NCBI RefSeq assembly: GCF_014836615.1
Contig: NZ_JACSQN010000012.1
Span: 56,650-120,649, forward strand
Direction of reading: 5' to 3'
Source: Sporosarcina quadrami
GTDB lineage: Bacteria > Bacillota > Bacilli > Bacillales_A > Planococcaceae
Length of the DNA stretch: 64,000 nucleotides
Shown: piece after piece, positions 54,983-64,000 of the stretch
Position numbering within the stretch: the first letter of the stretch is position 1
How the letters are laid out: each line of letters opens with the position of its first letter
Position numbers and translations under genes: made by a program
Notes under the pieces: generated by a model
What the model was told of the DNA's origin: nothing
Databases searched by the model: none
What the model saw: the letters and a program-made list of their open reading frames with translations, nothing else

Positions 54983-56527
54983 ATGATTCCATACAAACAC
55001 GAACCATTTACAGATTTCACACTTGAAGAGAATAAAAAAGCATACGAAGAGGCTTTGAAGAAAGTTGAAGGCTATCTTGGACAAGACTACCCACTAATTA
55101 TCGGTGGCGAGCGTATTATGACAGATGACAAGCTTGTCTCTACTAACCCTGCTAATAAAGAAGAAGTTATCGGCCGCGTTTCTAAAGCAAGCAGAGATCT
55201 TGCTGAAAAAGCGATGAAAGTTGCTGATGAAACGTTCAATACGTGGAGAAAAGCAAAACCTGAATTCCGTGCGGATGTTCTCTTTAAAGCGGCAGCAATT
55301 GTTCGCCGCCGTAAGCATGAGTTCTCTGCGCTATTAACTAAAGAAGCTGGTAAGCCATGGAACGAAGCGGATGCGGATACTGCTGAAGGAATTGATTTCC
55401 TTGAGTACTATGCACGTCAAATGCTGAAATTGAAAGATGGCATGCCTGTTGAGAGCCGTCCTGGTGAATATAACCGTTTCGATTACATTCCACTTGGTGT
55501 AGGTGTTGTTATTTCTCCATGGAACTTCGCATTTGCGATTATGGCCGGTACGACTGTAGCTGCACTTGTTACTGGTAATACGGTTCTATTGAAGCCAGCA
55601 TCTACAACACCTGTTGTTGCATATAAATTTATCGAAGTATTGGAAGAAGCAGGGATGCCTGCAGGAGTCGTTAACTTCATCCCTGGTTCAGGCGCTGAAG
55701 TAGGAGACTACCTAGTCGATCACCCACGCACACGTTTCATCTCATTCACAGGATCACGTGAAATTGGAACGCGCATTTATGAGCGTGCTGGTAAAGTGAA
55801 TGAAGGCCAAATTTGGTTGAAGCGTGTCATCGCTGAAATGGGCGGAAAAGATACAATCGTAGTAGATAACACAGCTGACCTTGAATTGGCTGCACAATCC
55901 ATCGTGAAATCAGCATTCGGTTTCAGCGGACAGAAATGTTCAGCTTGTTCACGCGCAGTTATTCACGAAGAAGTCTATGACGAAGTTGTTGCTCGTGTAG
56001 AAGAGTTGACGAAGGAATTGACATACGGAGATCCTTCAGACAACGCAAACTTCACAGGTCCAGTAATTGACCAAGCTTCTTTCGACAAAATCATGAGTTA
56101 TATTGAAATCGGTAAAGAAGAAGGCCGTCTAATCGCTGGAGGAGAAGGCGACAGCTCAAAAGGGTTCTTTGTAGCACCTACAGTCATCGCTGACCTTGCT
56201 CCTGATGCAAAAATTATGCAAGACGAAATCTTCGGACCAGTTGTAGGCATTACAAAAGCGAAAAACTTCGATGAAGCAATCGAAATTGCTAACAATACAG
56301 ATTATGGTTTAACGGGTGCTGTCATCACGACAAACCGTGAGCATATCGAGCAGGCACGTGAAGATTTCCATGCAGGTAACTTATACTTCAACCGTGGTTG
56401 CACAGGTGCAATCGTTGGCTACCAACCATTTGGTGGATTCAACATGTCAGGTACAGACTCCAAAGCAGGCGGACCAGACTACTTGCAACTTCACATGCAA
56501 GGTAAAACGACTTCAGAAACACTTTAA
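54983..56527 (+). CDS. rocA: 1-pyrroline-5-carboxylate dehydrogenase
   Basis: RocA oxidises glutamate semialdehyde (P5C) to glutamate with NAD+. The 514-residue aldehyde dehydrogenase has the NAD-binding FTGSREIG, Glu285 in IAEMGGKD and catalytic Cys319 in [19 protein letters not shown] precedes ATG 54983. It is 94 bp before rocD, separated by a hairpin. Confidence 0.96.
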   Translation: MIPYKHEPFTDFTLEENKKAYEEALKKVEGYLGQDYPLIIGGERIMTDDKLVSTNPANKEEVIGRVSKASRDLAEKAMKVADETFNTWRKAKPEFRADVLFKAAAIVRRRKHEFSALLTKEAGKPWNEADADTAEGIDFLEYYARQMLKLKDGMPVESRPGEYNRFDYIPLGVGVVISPWNFAFAIMAGTTVAALVTGNTVLLKPASTTPVVAYKFIEVLEEAGMPAGVVNFIPGSGAEVGDYLVDHPRTRFISFTGSREIGTRIYERAGKVNEGQIWLKRVIAEMGGKDTIVVDNTADLELAAQSIVKSAFGFSGQKCSACSRAVIHEEVYDEVVARVEELTKELTYGDPSDNANFTGPVIDQASFDKIMSYIEIGKEEGRLIAGGEGDSSKGFFVAPTVIADLAPDAKIMQDEIFGPVVGITKAKNFDEAIEIANNTDYGLTGAVITTNREHIEQAREDFHAGNLYFNRGCTGAIVGYQPFGGFNMSGTDSKAGGPDYLQLHMQGKTTSETL

Positions 56528-56556
56528 TTAATAAATCTCACAACAATAAATGGAAG

Positions 56557-56592
56557 TTGGAAGCATGCGTCAATAAGGCGTATTGCTTCCAA
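56557..56592 (+). other. intercistronic hairpin between rocA and rocD
   Basis: TTGGAAGCA (56557-56565) pairs perfectly with TGCTTCCAA (56584-56592) over an 18-nt loop. No T run follows, so it is more likely an mRNA processing or stabilising element than a terminator. Confidence 0.6.
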
Positions 56593-56621
56593 TGTACATA
56601 TTTAAACGAGGAGGGAATATA

Positions 56622-57815
56622 ATGACAGTCTCAGAAAAAATTATTAGTCAAACGAATAAATTTGGTGCAAACAACTATAATCCACTGCCAATCGTCATTT
56701 CTGAAGCAGAAGGAGTGTGGGTGAAGGACCCTGAAGGCAATAAATACATGGATATGCTATCTGCTTATTCAGCTGTAAACCAAGGGCATCGCCATCCGAA
56801 AATTATTAAAGCTCTTAAAGATCAAGCAGACAAAGTGACATTGACTTCACGTGCATTCCATAATGATCAACTTGGACCATGGTATGAAATGATTTGCAAA
56901 TTGTCAGGTAAAAATATGACATTGCCTATGAATACTGGTGCTGAAGCAGTTGAAACAGCAATTAAAGCTGCTCGCCGCTGGGCATATGATGTTAAAGGCG
57001 TCGAAGAAAACAAAGCAGAAATTATCGGATGTAAAGACAACTTCCATGGTCGTACAATGACTGCAGTTACCTTATCTTCTGAAGAAGAATATAAGCGTGG
57101 ATTCGGTCCGATGCTTCCAGGGATTAGCTTAGTGCCATACGGTGACTTGAAAGCGTTGGAAAATGCAATTACACCAAACACTGCAGCTTTTATTATTGAA
57201 CCTATTCAAGGTGAGGCAGGAATCATTATCCCACCAGCGGGTTATATGAAAGCGGCTTTCGAACTTTGTAAGAAACATAATGTCCTATTTATTGCAGATG
57301 AAATCCAAGCTGGGCTATGCAGAACGGGTAAAATGTTTGCAACTGAATGGGAAGGCTTTGAGCCGGATATGTACATCCTTGGAAAAGCATTGGGTGGCGG
57401 CGTATTCCCGATTTCTTGTGTCGTTGCAAACGATGATATCCTTGGTGTATTCAACCCAGGTTCACACGGATCCACTTTCGGTGGAAACCCTATGGCTTGC
57501 GCAGTTTCAATAGCTTCGCTTGAAGTTTTACAAGACGAAAAGCTTGCAGAAAAGTCTTTGGAGCTAGGAAACTATTTCATTGAAGAATTAAAGAAAATTT
57601 CGAACCCATCGATTAAAGAAGTGCGTGGCCGTGGTCTGTTCATCGGTGTCGAATTAACAGAAGCAGCTCGACCGTACTGTGAAGAGCTGAAAGAACTCGG
57701 TTTACTTTGCAAAGAGACGCATGACACTGTTATCCGGTTCGCTCCTCCTTTAGTAATCACTAAGGAAGAATTGGACTGGGCACTCGAAAAAATCAGGAAA
57801 GTTTTTGCGAGTTGA
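56622..57815 (+). CDS. rocD: ornithine aminotransferase
   Basis: RocD transfers the delta-amino group of ornithine to 2-oxoglutarate, giving glutamate semialdehyde for RocA. The 397-residue class III aminotransferase shows [34 protein letters not shown] and the PLP lysine in LGKALGGG (Lys255). The VETA in NTGAEAVET is typical of OAT versus ArgD. GAGGAGG precedes ATG 56622. Confidence 0.96.
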   Translation: MTVSEKIISQTNKFGANNYNPLPIVISEAEGVWVKDPEGNKYMDMLSAYSAVNQGHRHPKIIKALKDQADKVTLTSRAFHNDQLGPWYEMICKLSGKNMTLPMNTGAEAVETAIKAARRWAYDVKGVEENKAEIIGCKDNFHGRTMTAVTLSSEEEYKRGFGPMLPGISLVPYGDLKALENAITPNTAAFIIEPIQGEAGIIIPPAGYMKAAFELCKKHNVLFIADEIQAGLCRTGKMFATEWEGFEPDMYILGKALGGGVFPISCVVANDDILGVFNPGSHGSTFGGNPMACAVSIASLEVLQDEKLAEKSLELGNYFIEELKKISNPSIKEVRGRGLFIGVELTEAARPYCEELKELGLLCKETHDTVIRFAPPLVITKEELDWALEKIRKVFAS

Positions 57816-57837
57816 CGAAATAATCAACACAACCCAT

Positions 57838-57854
57838 TTGTACTGTGGTACAAT
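57838..57854 (+). promoter_or_regulatory. extended -10 promoter with palindrome before the glutamate dehydrogenase gene
   Basis: TTGTAC-TGTG-GTACAA (57838-57853) is a perfect inverted repeat that overlaps TACAAT (57849-57854) with a TGG extension; no good -35 lies 17 bp upstream. A regulator could act here. Confidence 0.45.
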
Positions 57855-57899
57855 ATTGGCGGAGAAAGACATTATGAAATCAAAGAGGCGAACTTTTAC

Positions 57900-59144
57900 A
57901 TGACTGAAAACCTGAATCTGTTTACGTCTACACAAGTTGTCATCAAGGAAGCGCTTGACAAATTAGGCTATGATGAAGGAATGTATGAACTTCTGAAAGA
58001 ACCTATTAGAATGGTTGAAGTTAGAATTCCTGTCCGTATGGATGATGGGAAAGTGAAGGTATTCACGGGATTCCGTGGCCAACACAACGATGCAGTTGGA
58101 CCAACAAAAGGTGGAGTTCGTTTCCACCCTGCAGTAAGTGCAGATGAAGTACGTGCACTATCCATGTGGATGACGTTGAAAGCTGGTATCGTCGATCTTC
58201 CTTATGGTGGGGGTAAAGGTGGAATCATTTGTGATCCACGTGAAATGTCCATGCACGAACTAGAAAGTCTTAGTCGTGGCTATGTACGGGCATTGAGCCA
58301 GGTAATGGGGCCGACTAAGGATATCCCGGCACCGGATGTATTCACAAACGCACAGATTATGGCGTGGATGATGGACGAGTATAGCAGAATTGATGAATTC
58401 AACTCGCCTGGTTTCATTACAGGAAAACCGATTGTACTTGGTGGATCACAAGGTCGTGACCGCGCAACTGCAGAAGGCGTTACAATCATTATCAATGAAG
58501 CAGCGAAGAAGCGTAACATTGATATGAAGGGTGCCCGCATTGTTATCCAAGGCTTCGGAAACGCAGGTAGTTTCCTATCTAAATTCCTTCATGACGCAGG
58601 TGCAAAAGTTATCGGGATTTCTGATGCTTATGGCGCGTTGCATGATCCTGATGGCTTGGATATCGACTATCTTCTCGATCGTCGTGATAGCTTTGGAACG
58701 GTTACAACGTTGTTTGACAACACAATTTCTAATGAAGAGCTATTAGAATTGGATTGCGACATTCTTGTTCCGGCAGCTATTGAGAACCAAATCACTGAAA
58801 AGAACGCACATGATATTAAAGCTCGTATTGTTGTTGAAGCGGCAAACGGTCCAACAACATCCGAGGCGACAAAAATTCTTACTGAACGTGGAATTCTTCT
58901 TGTGCCAGACGTGCTTGCGAGTGCTGGTGGCGTAACTGTATCTTACTTCGAATGGGTACAGAACAATATGGGTTACTACTGGACAGAAGATGAAGTTCGC
59001 GAAAGAATGACAAAGAAGATGGTTGATGCATTTGAAAATGTATACAACTTCTCTGAAACACGTAATATCGACATGCGTCTTGCAGCATATATGATCGGTA
59101 TTCGTAAAACAGCTGAAGCATCCCGATTCCGTGGATGGGCATAA
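57900..59144 (+). CDS. NAD-dependent glutamate dehydrogenase (GudB/RocG type)
   Basis: A 414-residue glutamate dehydrogenase that deaminates glutamate to 2-oxoglutarate and ammonia. The active-site motif PYGGGKGGI carries Lys106, Lys94 is in WMTLKAG, and the dinucleotide motif is QGFGNAGS. Placement after rocA-rocD points to catabolic use. Whether to call it rocG or gudB is not decidable. AGAGGCG precedes the ATG; it may also be read from rocD. Confidence 0.95.
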   Translation: MTENLNLFTSTQVVIKEALDKLGYDEGMYELLKEPIRMVEVRIPVRMDDGKVKVFTGFRGQHNDAVGPTKGGVRFHPAVSADEVRALSMWMTLKAGIVDLPYGGGKGGIICDPREMSMHELESLSRGYVRALSQVMGPTKDIPAPDVFTNAQIMAWMMDEYSRIDEFNSPGFITGKPIVLGGSQGRDRATAEGVTIIINEAAKKRNIDMKGARIVIQGFGNAGSFLSKFLHDAGAKVIGISDAYGALHDPDGLDIDYLLDRRDSFGTVTTLFDNTISNEELLELDCDILVPAAIENQITEKNAHDIKARIVVEAANGPTTSEATKILTERGILLVPDVLASAGGVTVSYFEWVQNNMGYYWTEDEVRERMTKKMVDAFENVYNFSETRNIDMRLAAYMIGIRKTAEASRFRGWA

Positions 59145-59152
59145 GCTAATAT

Positions 59153-59189
59153 GAAAAAGCATCTCCTGCATGTCGGGAGATGCTTTTTC
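59153..59189. terminator. bidirectional terminator
   Basis: GAAAAAGCATCTCC pairs with GGAGATGCTTTTTC, shared with the convergent yuzA gene. Confidence 0.92.
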
Positions 59190-59430
59190 ATGCTTTTTCG
59201 ACCTTTTGCGCAGTAGTAGGGTTTGGGTGTTCCTCATTCCAATGATCAAATAGCAAACCGAGTGAAATTAGACCTGAAAGTCCGACTGCGAAGTAAAGAA
59301 AGCGGGCGAGCATTTTTGCATAGCCTCCTGCGAATTGAGAGACAACATCATAATTGAATAATCCGACAACACCCCAGTTGAGAGCTCCGATAATTGTAAT
59401 GGCTAGTGCTAGTTTCTTAAAGTTTTCCAT
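59188..59430 (-). CDS. yuzA: DUF378 membrane protein YuzA
   Basis: An 80-residue DUF378 protein, MENFKKLALAITIIGALNWG being the family signature, with two transmembrane segments. Function unknown. ATG 59430 follows GAGGAGGTG at seven bases. Divergent from yugJ, as in the yug region of Bacillus. Confidence 0.88.
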   Translation of the reverse strand: MENFKKLALAITIIGALNWGVVGLFNYDVVSQFAGGYAKMLARFLYFAVGLSGLISLGLLFDHWNEEHPNPTTAQKVEKA

Positions 59431-59538
59431 AGCAATACACCTCCTCAACATAGGATTCCCAATATACGACGTCTCATACTTGCAGGATGGTTTTGTATCT
59501 TGGATAATAGTCATTACACGTAAAGGGAGGTCTTCAAT

Positions 59539-60705
59539 ATGAATGATTTTATATTTCAAAATCCTGTTAAACTGATTTTCGGAAAAGAGTCCATTTCTAA
59601 GCTTCCGAAAGAATTATCTGCGTTCGGCGATAGAATTCTCGTTGTATATGGCGGTGGCAGTATTAAACGCAATGGTCTTTATGATGAGTTAATGGAGTTA
59701 TTGAATAAAGAGAATAAGAAAGTGTTTGAACTCGGAGGTGTAGAGCCGAATCCACGATTATCGACAGCTATAAAAGGCGCTGAAATGTGCAAAGAAAATA
59801 ATATTGACTTCATACTTGCGGTTGGGGGTGGATCAGTACTTGATTGCACGAAATTAATTGCCACTGCAGCAAAGTATGATGGAGATCCATGGGATTTTGT
59901 GTCGAAAAAAGCAAGCCCAAGCGATGCAATACCCTTTGGAACAATACTAACGATGGCGGCCACAGGTTCAGAAATGAATGCAGGATCGGTTATAACAAAT
60001 GAAGAAACCGAAGAAAAGATTGGATGGGGAAGTCCTTTCAGTTTTCCGAAATTCTCTATTTTAGATCCGACATATACATTGTCTTTACCAAGAGATCAAA
60101 CTGTATACGGAATTGTCGATATGATGTCCCATATATTCGAACAATATTTCCATAACGCAACGAACACGCCTTTACTAGATGAATTATGTGAAGGTGCATT
60201 GCGTGCGATTATGGCAGCTGGTGAGGAACTAGTGGATGACCTGCAAAATTATGATCTTCGTGAAACCATACTTTTAAGTGGTACATGGGGGCTAAATGGA
60301 TTCTTAGGTATGGGGAATGCAGGGGGAGACTGGGGTTCACATGAAATAGAACACGCCATCTCCGCAGTTTACGACATTCCGCACGCAGGAGGTTTGGCAA
60401 TACTCTTCCCGAATTGGATGAGACATACGATGAAGTTGAATCCAAGCCGTTTTGCAAGAATGGCGACAAATGTTTTTGGGGTTGACCCTGAAGGTAAGTC
60501 TGTTGAAGTTATTGCAGAAGAAGGTATTAATGAGTTGCGTTCGTTCTGGTCGAAAATTGGGGCGCCTGAAACGCTAGGCGATTTTGACATTGATGAGTCA
60601 AAAATTGATGTTATGGTAGCGAAAGCTTCTGCGAATGGACCTGTAGGGAGATTCGGTAAATTAAGTAAAGAAGAAGTGCAATCAATTTTAGAAGCTTCCC
60701 TTTAA
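59539..60705 (+). CDS. yugJ: iron-containing alcohol dehydrogenase YugJ
   Basis: A 388-residue group III alcohol dehydrogenase, related to butanol dehydrogenase. The NAD-binding [10 protein letters not shown] (93-102), [12 protein letters not shown] and the metal-binding residues in [11 protein letters not shown] and [20 protein letters not shown] are present. It likely reduces an aldehyde with NADH or NADPH; substrate unknown. AAAGGGAGG precedes the ATG. Confidence 0.93.
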   Translation: MNDFIFQNPVKLIFGKESISKLPKELSAFGDRILVVYGGGSIKRNGLYDELMELLNKENKKVFELGGVEPNPRLSTAIKGAEMCKENNIDFILAVGGGSVLDCTKLIATAAKYDGDPWDFVSKKASPSDAIPFGTILTMAATGSEMNAGSVITNEETEEKIGWGSPFSFPKFSILDPTYTLSLPRDQTVYGIVDMMSHIFEQYFHNATNTPLLDELCEGALRAIMAAGEELVDDLQNYDLRETILLSGTWGLNGFLGMGNAGGDWGSHEIEHAISAVYDIPHAGGLAILFPNWMRHTMKLNPSRFARMATNVFGVDPEGKSVEVIAEEGINELRSFWSKIGAPETLGDFDIDESKIDVMVAKASANGPVGRFGKLSKEEVQSILEASL

Positions 60706-60716
60706 TAGAAGGAACA

Positions 60717-60765
60717 TAAAAACGCCGGAGTCGACAGATTTGTCCACGACTCCAGCGTTTTTTTA
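60717..60765. terminator. bidirectional terminator
   Basis: AAAAACGCCGGAGTCG pairs with CGACTCCAGCGTTTTT (one mismatch) between yugJ and the CDF gene. Confidence 0.9.
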
Positions 60766-61764
60766 TTCCGGGAACTTCATAGTTGTGCTTTCTGAAATAA
60801 CAGTAGAATTTTGGCCGGTCCAAGTTTTGATGCCATCGTCTTCATCAAATGAAATGAGTACATCTCTCACGCCTTTTTGTTTCAATATAACAAGCATTAG
60901 CCGATCACGGACATCATCGATATAAGCTACGGTTTTGGATGGATCTACTTCAAGGACAATTTCGACGTGAAGGTATTCACCTTCTTTAATAACTTCGACC
61001 TTTTGGATATCTTTAATATCAGAATCCTCTGCAACAATATTAGCTATATGTTGAAGCATTTCTTCATCTGTCTCACCAATAGCACCTCTCGCATTTTCAA
61101 GGAATACTTTACCTACAACATAAAACATCATAAGACCAATTAACATCGAAGCGATACCTTCAGCAGCAAGGAATCCGGTGTAATGCGCAATTAGGACAGA
61201 CGTAAATGCTAAAACTCCTCCGAGTGTTGCGACTAGGTCTTCCATGAACACTAGTTTTGTTGCGGGCTTCGCTTTATCGAGATGAGAAAAGCTATAGAAT
61301 AAAGCTTTAAAGCCTGTAAGTGAGCTGCCGGATTCATGTGCAATTTCTTTAGAAGCTTTGTACAAAACAAAGAACTCCAGTAAAATAGCTGCACCCAACA
61401 CGCTTAAATTGATAGCCAAACCTTTCGTTTCAGTTGGATTAAGGACATGATGCCATCCTTCTTTTACAGCTTCATAAGACATAATGGCGACTATGATGAC
61501 TGCTCCTAAACAAACAAGATTGACGACTCTTCCAAATCCGTTAGGGAATTTTGGCGTCGGGGCTTTCTTGGATAATGCCGAGCCAATATAGACGAAAAAT
61601 TGGTTAGCGGCATCTCCGATTGAGTGAAGCATCTCTGCAAACATGGCGACATTTCCTGTGAGTATATAAGCTGCTGCTTTTAATATTGCTATAACGGCAT
61701 TAATCACACCCGCTAGTAGAGAAGGCTTGTTACCATCTTTCAATAATCTCATTATGTCTTTCAT
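60763..61764 (-). CDS. cation diffusion facilitator family transporter
   Basis: A 333-residue CDF exporter with about six transmembrane segments: metal-site residues in MLHSIGDAANQF (TM2) and VFMEDLVATLGG (TM5), then a cytoplasmic dimer domain ending near EVDPSK. The usual histidine in TM5 (HxxxD) is replaced by Glu (MEDLVAT), which may alter metal preference (Mn, Fe rather than Zn). ATG 61764 has GGAGG nine bases upstream; 15 bp after the mgtC-like gene. Confidence 0.88.
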   Translation of the reverse strand: MKDIMRLLKDGNKPSLLAGVINAVIAILKAAAYILTGNVAMFAEMLHSIGDAANQFFVYIGSALSKKAPTPKFPNGFGRVVNLVCLGAVIIVAIMSYEAVKEGWHHVLNPTETKGLAINLSVLGAAILLEFFVLYKASKEIAHESGSSLTGFKALFYSFSHLDKAKPATKLVFMEDLVATLGGVLAFTSVLIAHYTGFLAAEGIASMLIGLMMFYVVGKVFLENARGAIGETDEEMLQHIANIVAEDSDIKDIQKVEVIKEGEYLHVEIVLEVDPSKTVAYIDDVRDRLMLVILKQKGVRDVLISFDEDDGIKTWTGQNSTVISESTTMKFPE

Positions 61765-61779
61765 TTGCAATTGCCTCCA

Positions 61780-62502
61780 TTAAGAGTAGATTTCTAGTTC
61801 GATGGATTCTATAAAAGGTAATTCACTTAACTCCATGTATAACTGGGAGGTGCTTTTTTTGGATAGCGCGTTAAGACGAAAATCCAATTTGTGCGCCTGT
61901 TCCATTCCTTCACGCTTTGTCTGACGGATTCGCAAGTTTTCCACTGACATATTCTCATCACGAAGTAATTGTATCAATTCGTCAATTTTACTTTTATCTG
62001 AAATAACGATGATGCACAATGCTTCTTTTGAGCGGATTCGTTTGGGGCCAAACTTGCCAAGCAGAGGCGCAATCACTTCTATAACAAACAAAACACTAAG
62101 CACTGCAAAAGCTGCTTCTATATAAAAGCCGGCACCAACTGCAATTCCAATACTCGCTGCTCCCCAAATCATTGCAGCTGTCGTCAAACCAGTAATACTG
62201 TCATTACCTCTTCGTAGAATGGCTCCCGCTCCAAGAAAACCGATTCCACTGACAATCTGTGCTGCAAGTCGTAAAGGATCCATTGTTACATTAATATCTG
62301 TTCTGGATGGAACAAGATAAGCTGCTTCCATCGAGACGATCGTCAAGAGACAACTGAAAGTCGAAATTACTGCACTCGTTTTAAGACCAATTGGCTTCTT
62401 CTTTATTTCCCTCTCTACCCCAATTATTAAACTTAATCCTAATGCAAGAGCGATTTTAATTAATACATCCGGATACATGGAATTATTTGCAATCCAATCC
62501 AT
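61780..62502 (-). CDS. MgtC/SapB family membrane protein
   Basis: A 240-residue MgtC-family protein with an N-terminal membrane domain (LSLIIGVEREIKKKPIGLKTSA, SGIGFLGAGAI, GLTTAAMIWGAASIGIAVG) and a C-terminal ACT-like cytoplasmic domain (about 155-240). The family is linked to magnesium homeostasis and membrane energetics, not proven transport. AAGGGGGA precedes the ATG; operon with the CDF gene. Confidence 0.9.
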   Translation of the reverse strand: MDWIANNSMYPDVLIKIALALGLSLIIGVEREIKKKPIGLKTSAVISTFSCLLTIVSMEAAYLVPSRTDINVTMDPLRLAAQIVSGIGFLGAGAILRRGNDSITGLTTAAMIWGAASIGIAVGAGFYIEAAFAVLSVLFVIEVIAPLLGKFGPKRIRSKEALCIIVISDKSKIDELIQLLRDENMSVENLRIRQTKREGMEQAHKLDFRLNALSKKSTSQLYMELSELPFIESIELEIYS

Positions 62503-62611
62503 ACAGCTTCCCCCTTATTGTGGAAGTATACATATGCTATACTCCTTATATTGTCTTTAACCATAACAGGATGTAAACTAACCTGAAATTTATTGAAAGA
62601 GAAGTGTGAAA

Positions 62612-63514
62612 ATGGAAAAGCCTTCAATACACCCCTATATACCAATACTTATTGGTGTCATTTCAGTCGCATTATCTGCGATCTTCGTAAAATTAGCTGT
62701 TGCTGATGCTGGTGTAATAGCGTTTTATAGAATGTTTTTTTCAGTACTACTCATGTTGCCGTTATTTTTACTGAAATATAGAAAGGAAGTTTTACTGTTT
62801 TCCAAGAAGGATTGGCTGTTTTCAGCAATTGCTGGTATATTTTTAGCCTTTCATTTTATTCTATGGTTCGAATCGTTAAATTACACATCAGTAGCAAGTT
62901 CAACTGTGCTAGTCACTCTGCAACCGATATTTGCATTTGTCGGAACGTATTTCTTTTTTAAAGAACGTCTTTCCTTGAAGACCATTTTATCCGCAGTCAT
63001 TGCGATAAGTGGAAGTGTCATCATCAGTTGGGGAGATTTCCAAATGAGCGGTACTGCTTTCTATGGAGATATGCTTGCTTTGGCAGGATGTGCTTTCATT
63101 ACAGCATACCTTCTTTTTGGACAAGAAGTGCGTAAAAGAATCTCTTTAATTACATATACGTTTGTTCTATATACAATCAGTACAATCACACTCTTTTTTT
63201 ATGTCTTGATTAAAGGAGAATCTTTTGGACCTTACGCATCTTCTGATTGGTTCTGGTTTTTCATGCTCGCGCTCATCCCGAACCTACTAGGTCACTCATT
63301 ATTTAATTGGGCTGTTAAGTGGGTAAGTACAAATGTTATCTCCATTGCTATCCTTTTTGAACCTGTAGGAGCTTCTATTCTCGCTTATTATGTATTTCAA
63401 GAAAAATTAACTGCTACACAAATAACAGGCGGAATCGTTGTCATAGCAGGCATTTTGTTGTTTATTATCGATGGCAAGAAAATTAAACGTATATTATTTT
63501 TAAAAAAGGCTTGA
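62612..63514 (+). CDS. EamA/DMT-family transporter
   Basis: A 300-residue protein with ten hydrophobic segments in two EamA repeats (about 8-140 and 150-295; AIFVKLAV, TSVASSTVLVTLQPIFAF, then VISIAILFEPVGASILAYYVF). It likely exports a metabolite or amino acid; substrate unknown. The ATG at 62612 follows GAAGTG. No clear terminator was seen before the rRNA promoter 80 bp downstream. Confidence 0.88.
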   Translation: MEKPSIHPYIPILIGVISVALSAIFVKLAVADAGVIAFYRMFFSVLLMLPLFLLKYRKEVLLFSKKDWLFSAIAGIFLAFHFILWFESLNYTSVASSTVLVTLQPIFAFVGTYFFFKERLSLKTILSAVIAISGSVIISWGDFQMSGTAFYGDMLALAGCAFITAYLLFGQEVRKRISLITYTFVLYTISTITLFFYVLIKGESFGPYASSDWFWFFMLALIPNLLGHSLFNWAVKWVSTNVISIAILFEPVGASILAYYVFQEKLTATQITGGIVVIAGILLFIIDGKKIKRILFLKKA

Positions 63515-63593
63515 TTTATGATTAAGGTTTATTGTATATTAGTACTTGTCCTTACGAGGTAAAACAACTAAAAAAAAGAAATAAAAGAAGTTG

Positions 63594-63623
63594 TTGACAA
63601 ATCGAAAGACAACGTGTTAAGAT
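63594..63623 (+). promoter_or_regulatory. rRNA operon promoter
   Basis: A perfect TTGACA (63594-63599) and TAAGAT (63618-63623) are 18 bp apart, with a TG extension, about 300 bp upstream of 16S. It follows an A-rich stretch (63566-63590) that could act as an UP element. Confidence 0.75.
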
Positions 63624-63924
63624 AATGAAGTCGTCAAAACGAGACGGCAAACAATGAACCTTGAAAACTGAACAGCAAAACGTCAACAATACAAGTTCTG
63701 AAACCGGCTTGCCGGCGAACGAACACAAACGAATCTTCGGATTCAAAATTGACATCTTAAATGATGCCAGCAAGAAATGAGCTATTCATTTTCTTATAAC
63801 CTGGCGGTCGAGACGTAGTGCAGTGCTAGGAAGCGATGGAGTGAAGGAAGGAACGTACAACTGTACGTGACTGACTGAACGACTGAAGCTGACAACGCAA
63901 TGCGCTGCGTATCGGCTAGCCAGT
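63624..63924 (+). other. structured rRNA leader
   Basis: The leader contains the antitermination-like CCTTGAAAACTGAAC (about 63659-63673), a CCGGCTTGCCGG hairpin, GAATC-TTCG-GATTC (UUCG tetraloop, about 63732-63745), an AAGAAATGA/TTCATTTTCTT hairpin, and a long-range arm 63801-63822 pairing with 63902-63923 directly before 16S. The insert between these arms has a small ACGTAC/GTACGT hairpin. It probably guides antitermination and processing of the 16S precursor. Confidence 0.65.
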
Positions 63925-64000
63925 ATTATGGAGAGTTTGATCCTGGCTCAGGACGAACGCTGGCGGCGTGCCTAATACATGCAAGTCGAGCGGATTGAAG
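63925..64000 (+). rRNA. 16S ribosomal RNA, 5' end only
   Basis: The sequence GAGTTTGATCCTGGCTCAGG (63933 onwards) and the following ACGAACGCTGGCGGCGTGCC are the universal start of bacterial 16S rRNA; counting back by the E. coli numbering puts the mature 5' end near 63925. The gene is cut by the window end after 76 bases. The visible part fits Bacillales; variable region 1 (GCGGATTGAAG) only begins. Confidence 0.97.

Noticed and set aside
58743..59249. 168-codon minus-strand frame within the glutamate dehydrogenase gene
   Set aside because: Antisense to a clearly conserved enzyme, crosses the terminator and has no domain pattern.

Overview
The window looks like a chromosomal segment of an endospore-forming Bacillales bacterium, most likely a Planococcaceae member such as Sporosarcina. 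The support is the Bacillus-type 16S rRNA start at the right edge, sporulation genes (prkA, yhbH, spoVR, yunB), a seven-gene Mrp antiporter operon, and long runs of genes in Bacillus subtilis yun/yut/yui/yuf/yug order. The genus is an inference; family-level placement is firmer. Apart from the 16S start I saw no RNA genes, and I saw no insertion sequence, prophage or CRISPR array.

Layout. 1-4.3 kb: argCJBD, the front of an arginine biosynthesis operon behind a near-consensus sigma-A promoter. 4.4-6.7 kb: an MFS exporter, an acidic lipoprotein and two small unknown proteins. 6.7-13.2 kb, minus strand: a six-gene polyamine operon speD-speA-speE-speB-carboxynorspermidine synthase-nspC that holds two apparently complete routes from putrescine to spermidine. 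13.3-17.9 kb: the sporulation trio prkA-yhbH-spoVR behind a very good sigma-E promoter. 18.0-18.1 kb: a 21-bp minisatellite. 18.2-22.2 kb: yunF-yunE-yunD-yunB. 22.2-24.1 kb: a lysine riboswitch followed by a NhaC-family transporter, hence a probable lysine transporter. 24.3-26.1 kb: an NSS-family amino acid transporter with a 35-residue MetS-like subunit.

26.2-36.5 kb: lipA, yutD/E/F, yuzB, two type-II-NADH-dehydrogenase-like flavoproteins (one with a Rex-like operator over its promoter), Fe-S assembly proteins, yuiB, yuiD and pepA. 36.6-37.15 kb: a higher-order tandem repeat with 82-bp units built from 21+21+21+19 bp. 37.3-43.4 kb: a Gly/Tyr-rich small protein and the mrpABCDEFG operon (minus strand). 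43.5-50 kb: yufK, a PbpD-like bifunctional penicillin-binding protein, an MFS exporter, a lipoprotein cyclophilin, patB and yugE. 50.1-52.9 kb: an ECF sigma factor with a very large membrane anti-sigma-like partner and an ECF-type promoter. 53.1-60.7 kb: yugI, then an ornithine/arginine catabolic cluster (regulator, rocA, rocD, glutamate dehydrogenase), yuzA and yugJ. 60.7-63.5 kb: a CDF cation transporter, an MgtC-like protein and an EamA transporter. 63.6-64 kb: rRNA promoter, structured leader and the first bases of 16S rRNA.

How the genes fit together. Nitrogen and polyamine metabolism recur: glutamate to ornithine and arginine (arg), arginine to agmatine to putrescine to spermidine (spe/nsp), and ornithine back to glutamate and 2-oxoglutarate (rocD, rocA, glutamate dehydrogenase). 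The most unusual items are the dual spermidine operon with an Escherichia coli-type SpeD, the RocR-like regulator that has lost the sigma-54-contacting GAFTGA loop and faces paired ATGCAA-N7-TTGC operators, the ECF sigma/anti-sigma pair, and the two repeat tracts. All functions are read from the sequence and family knowledge; no searches were run.
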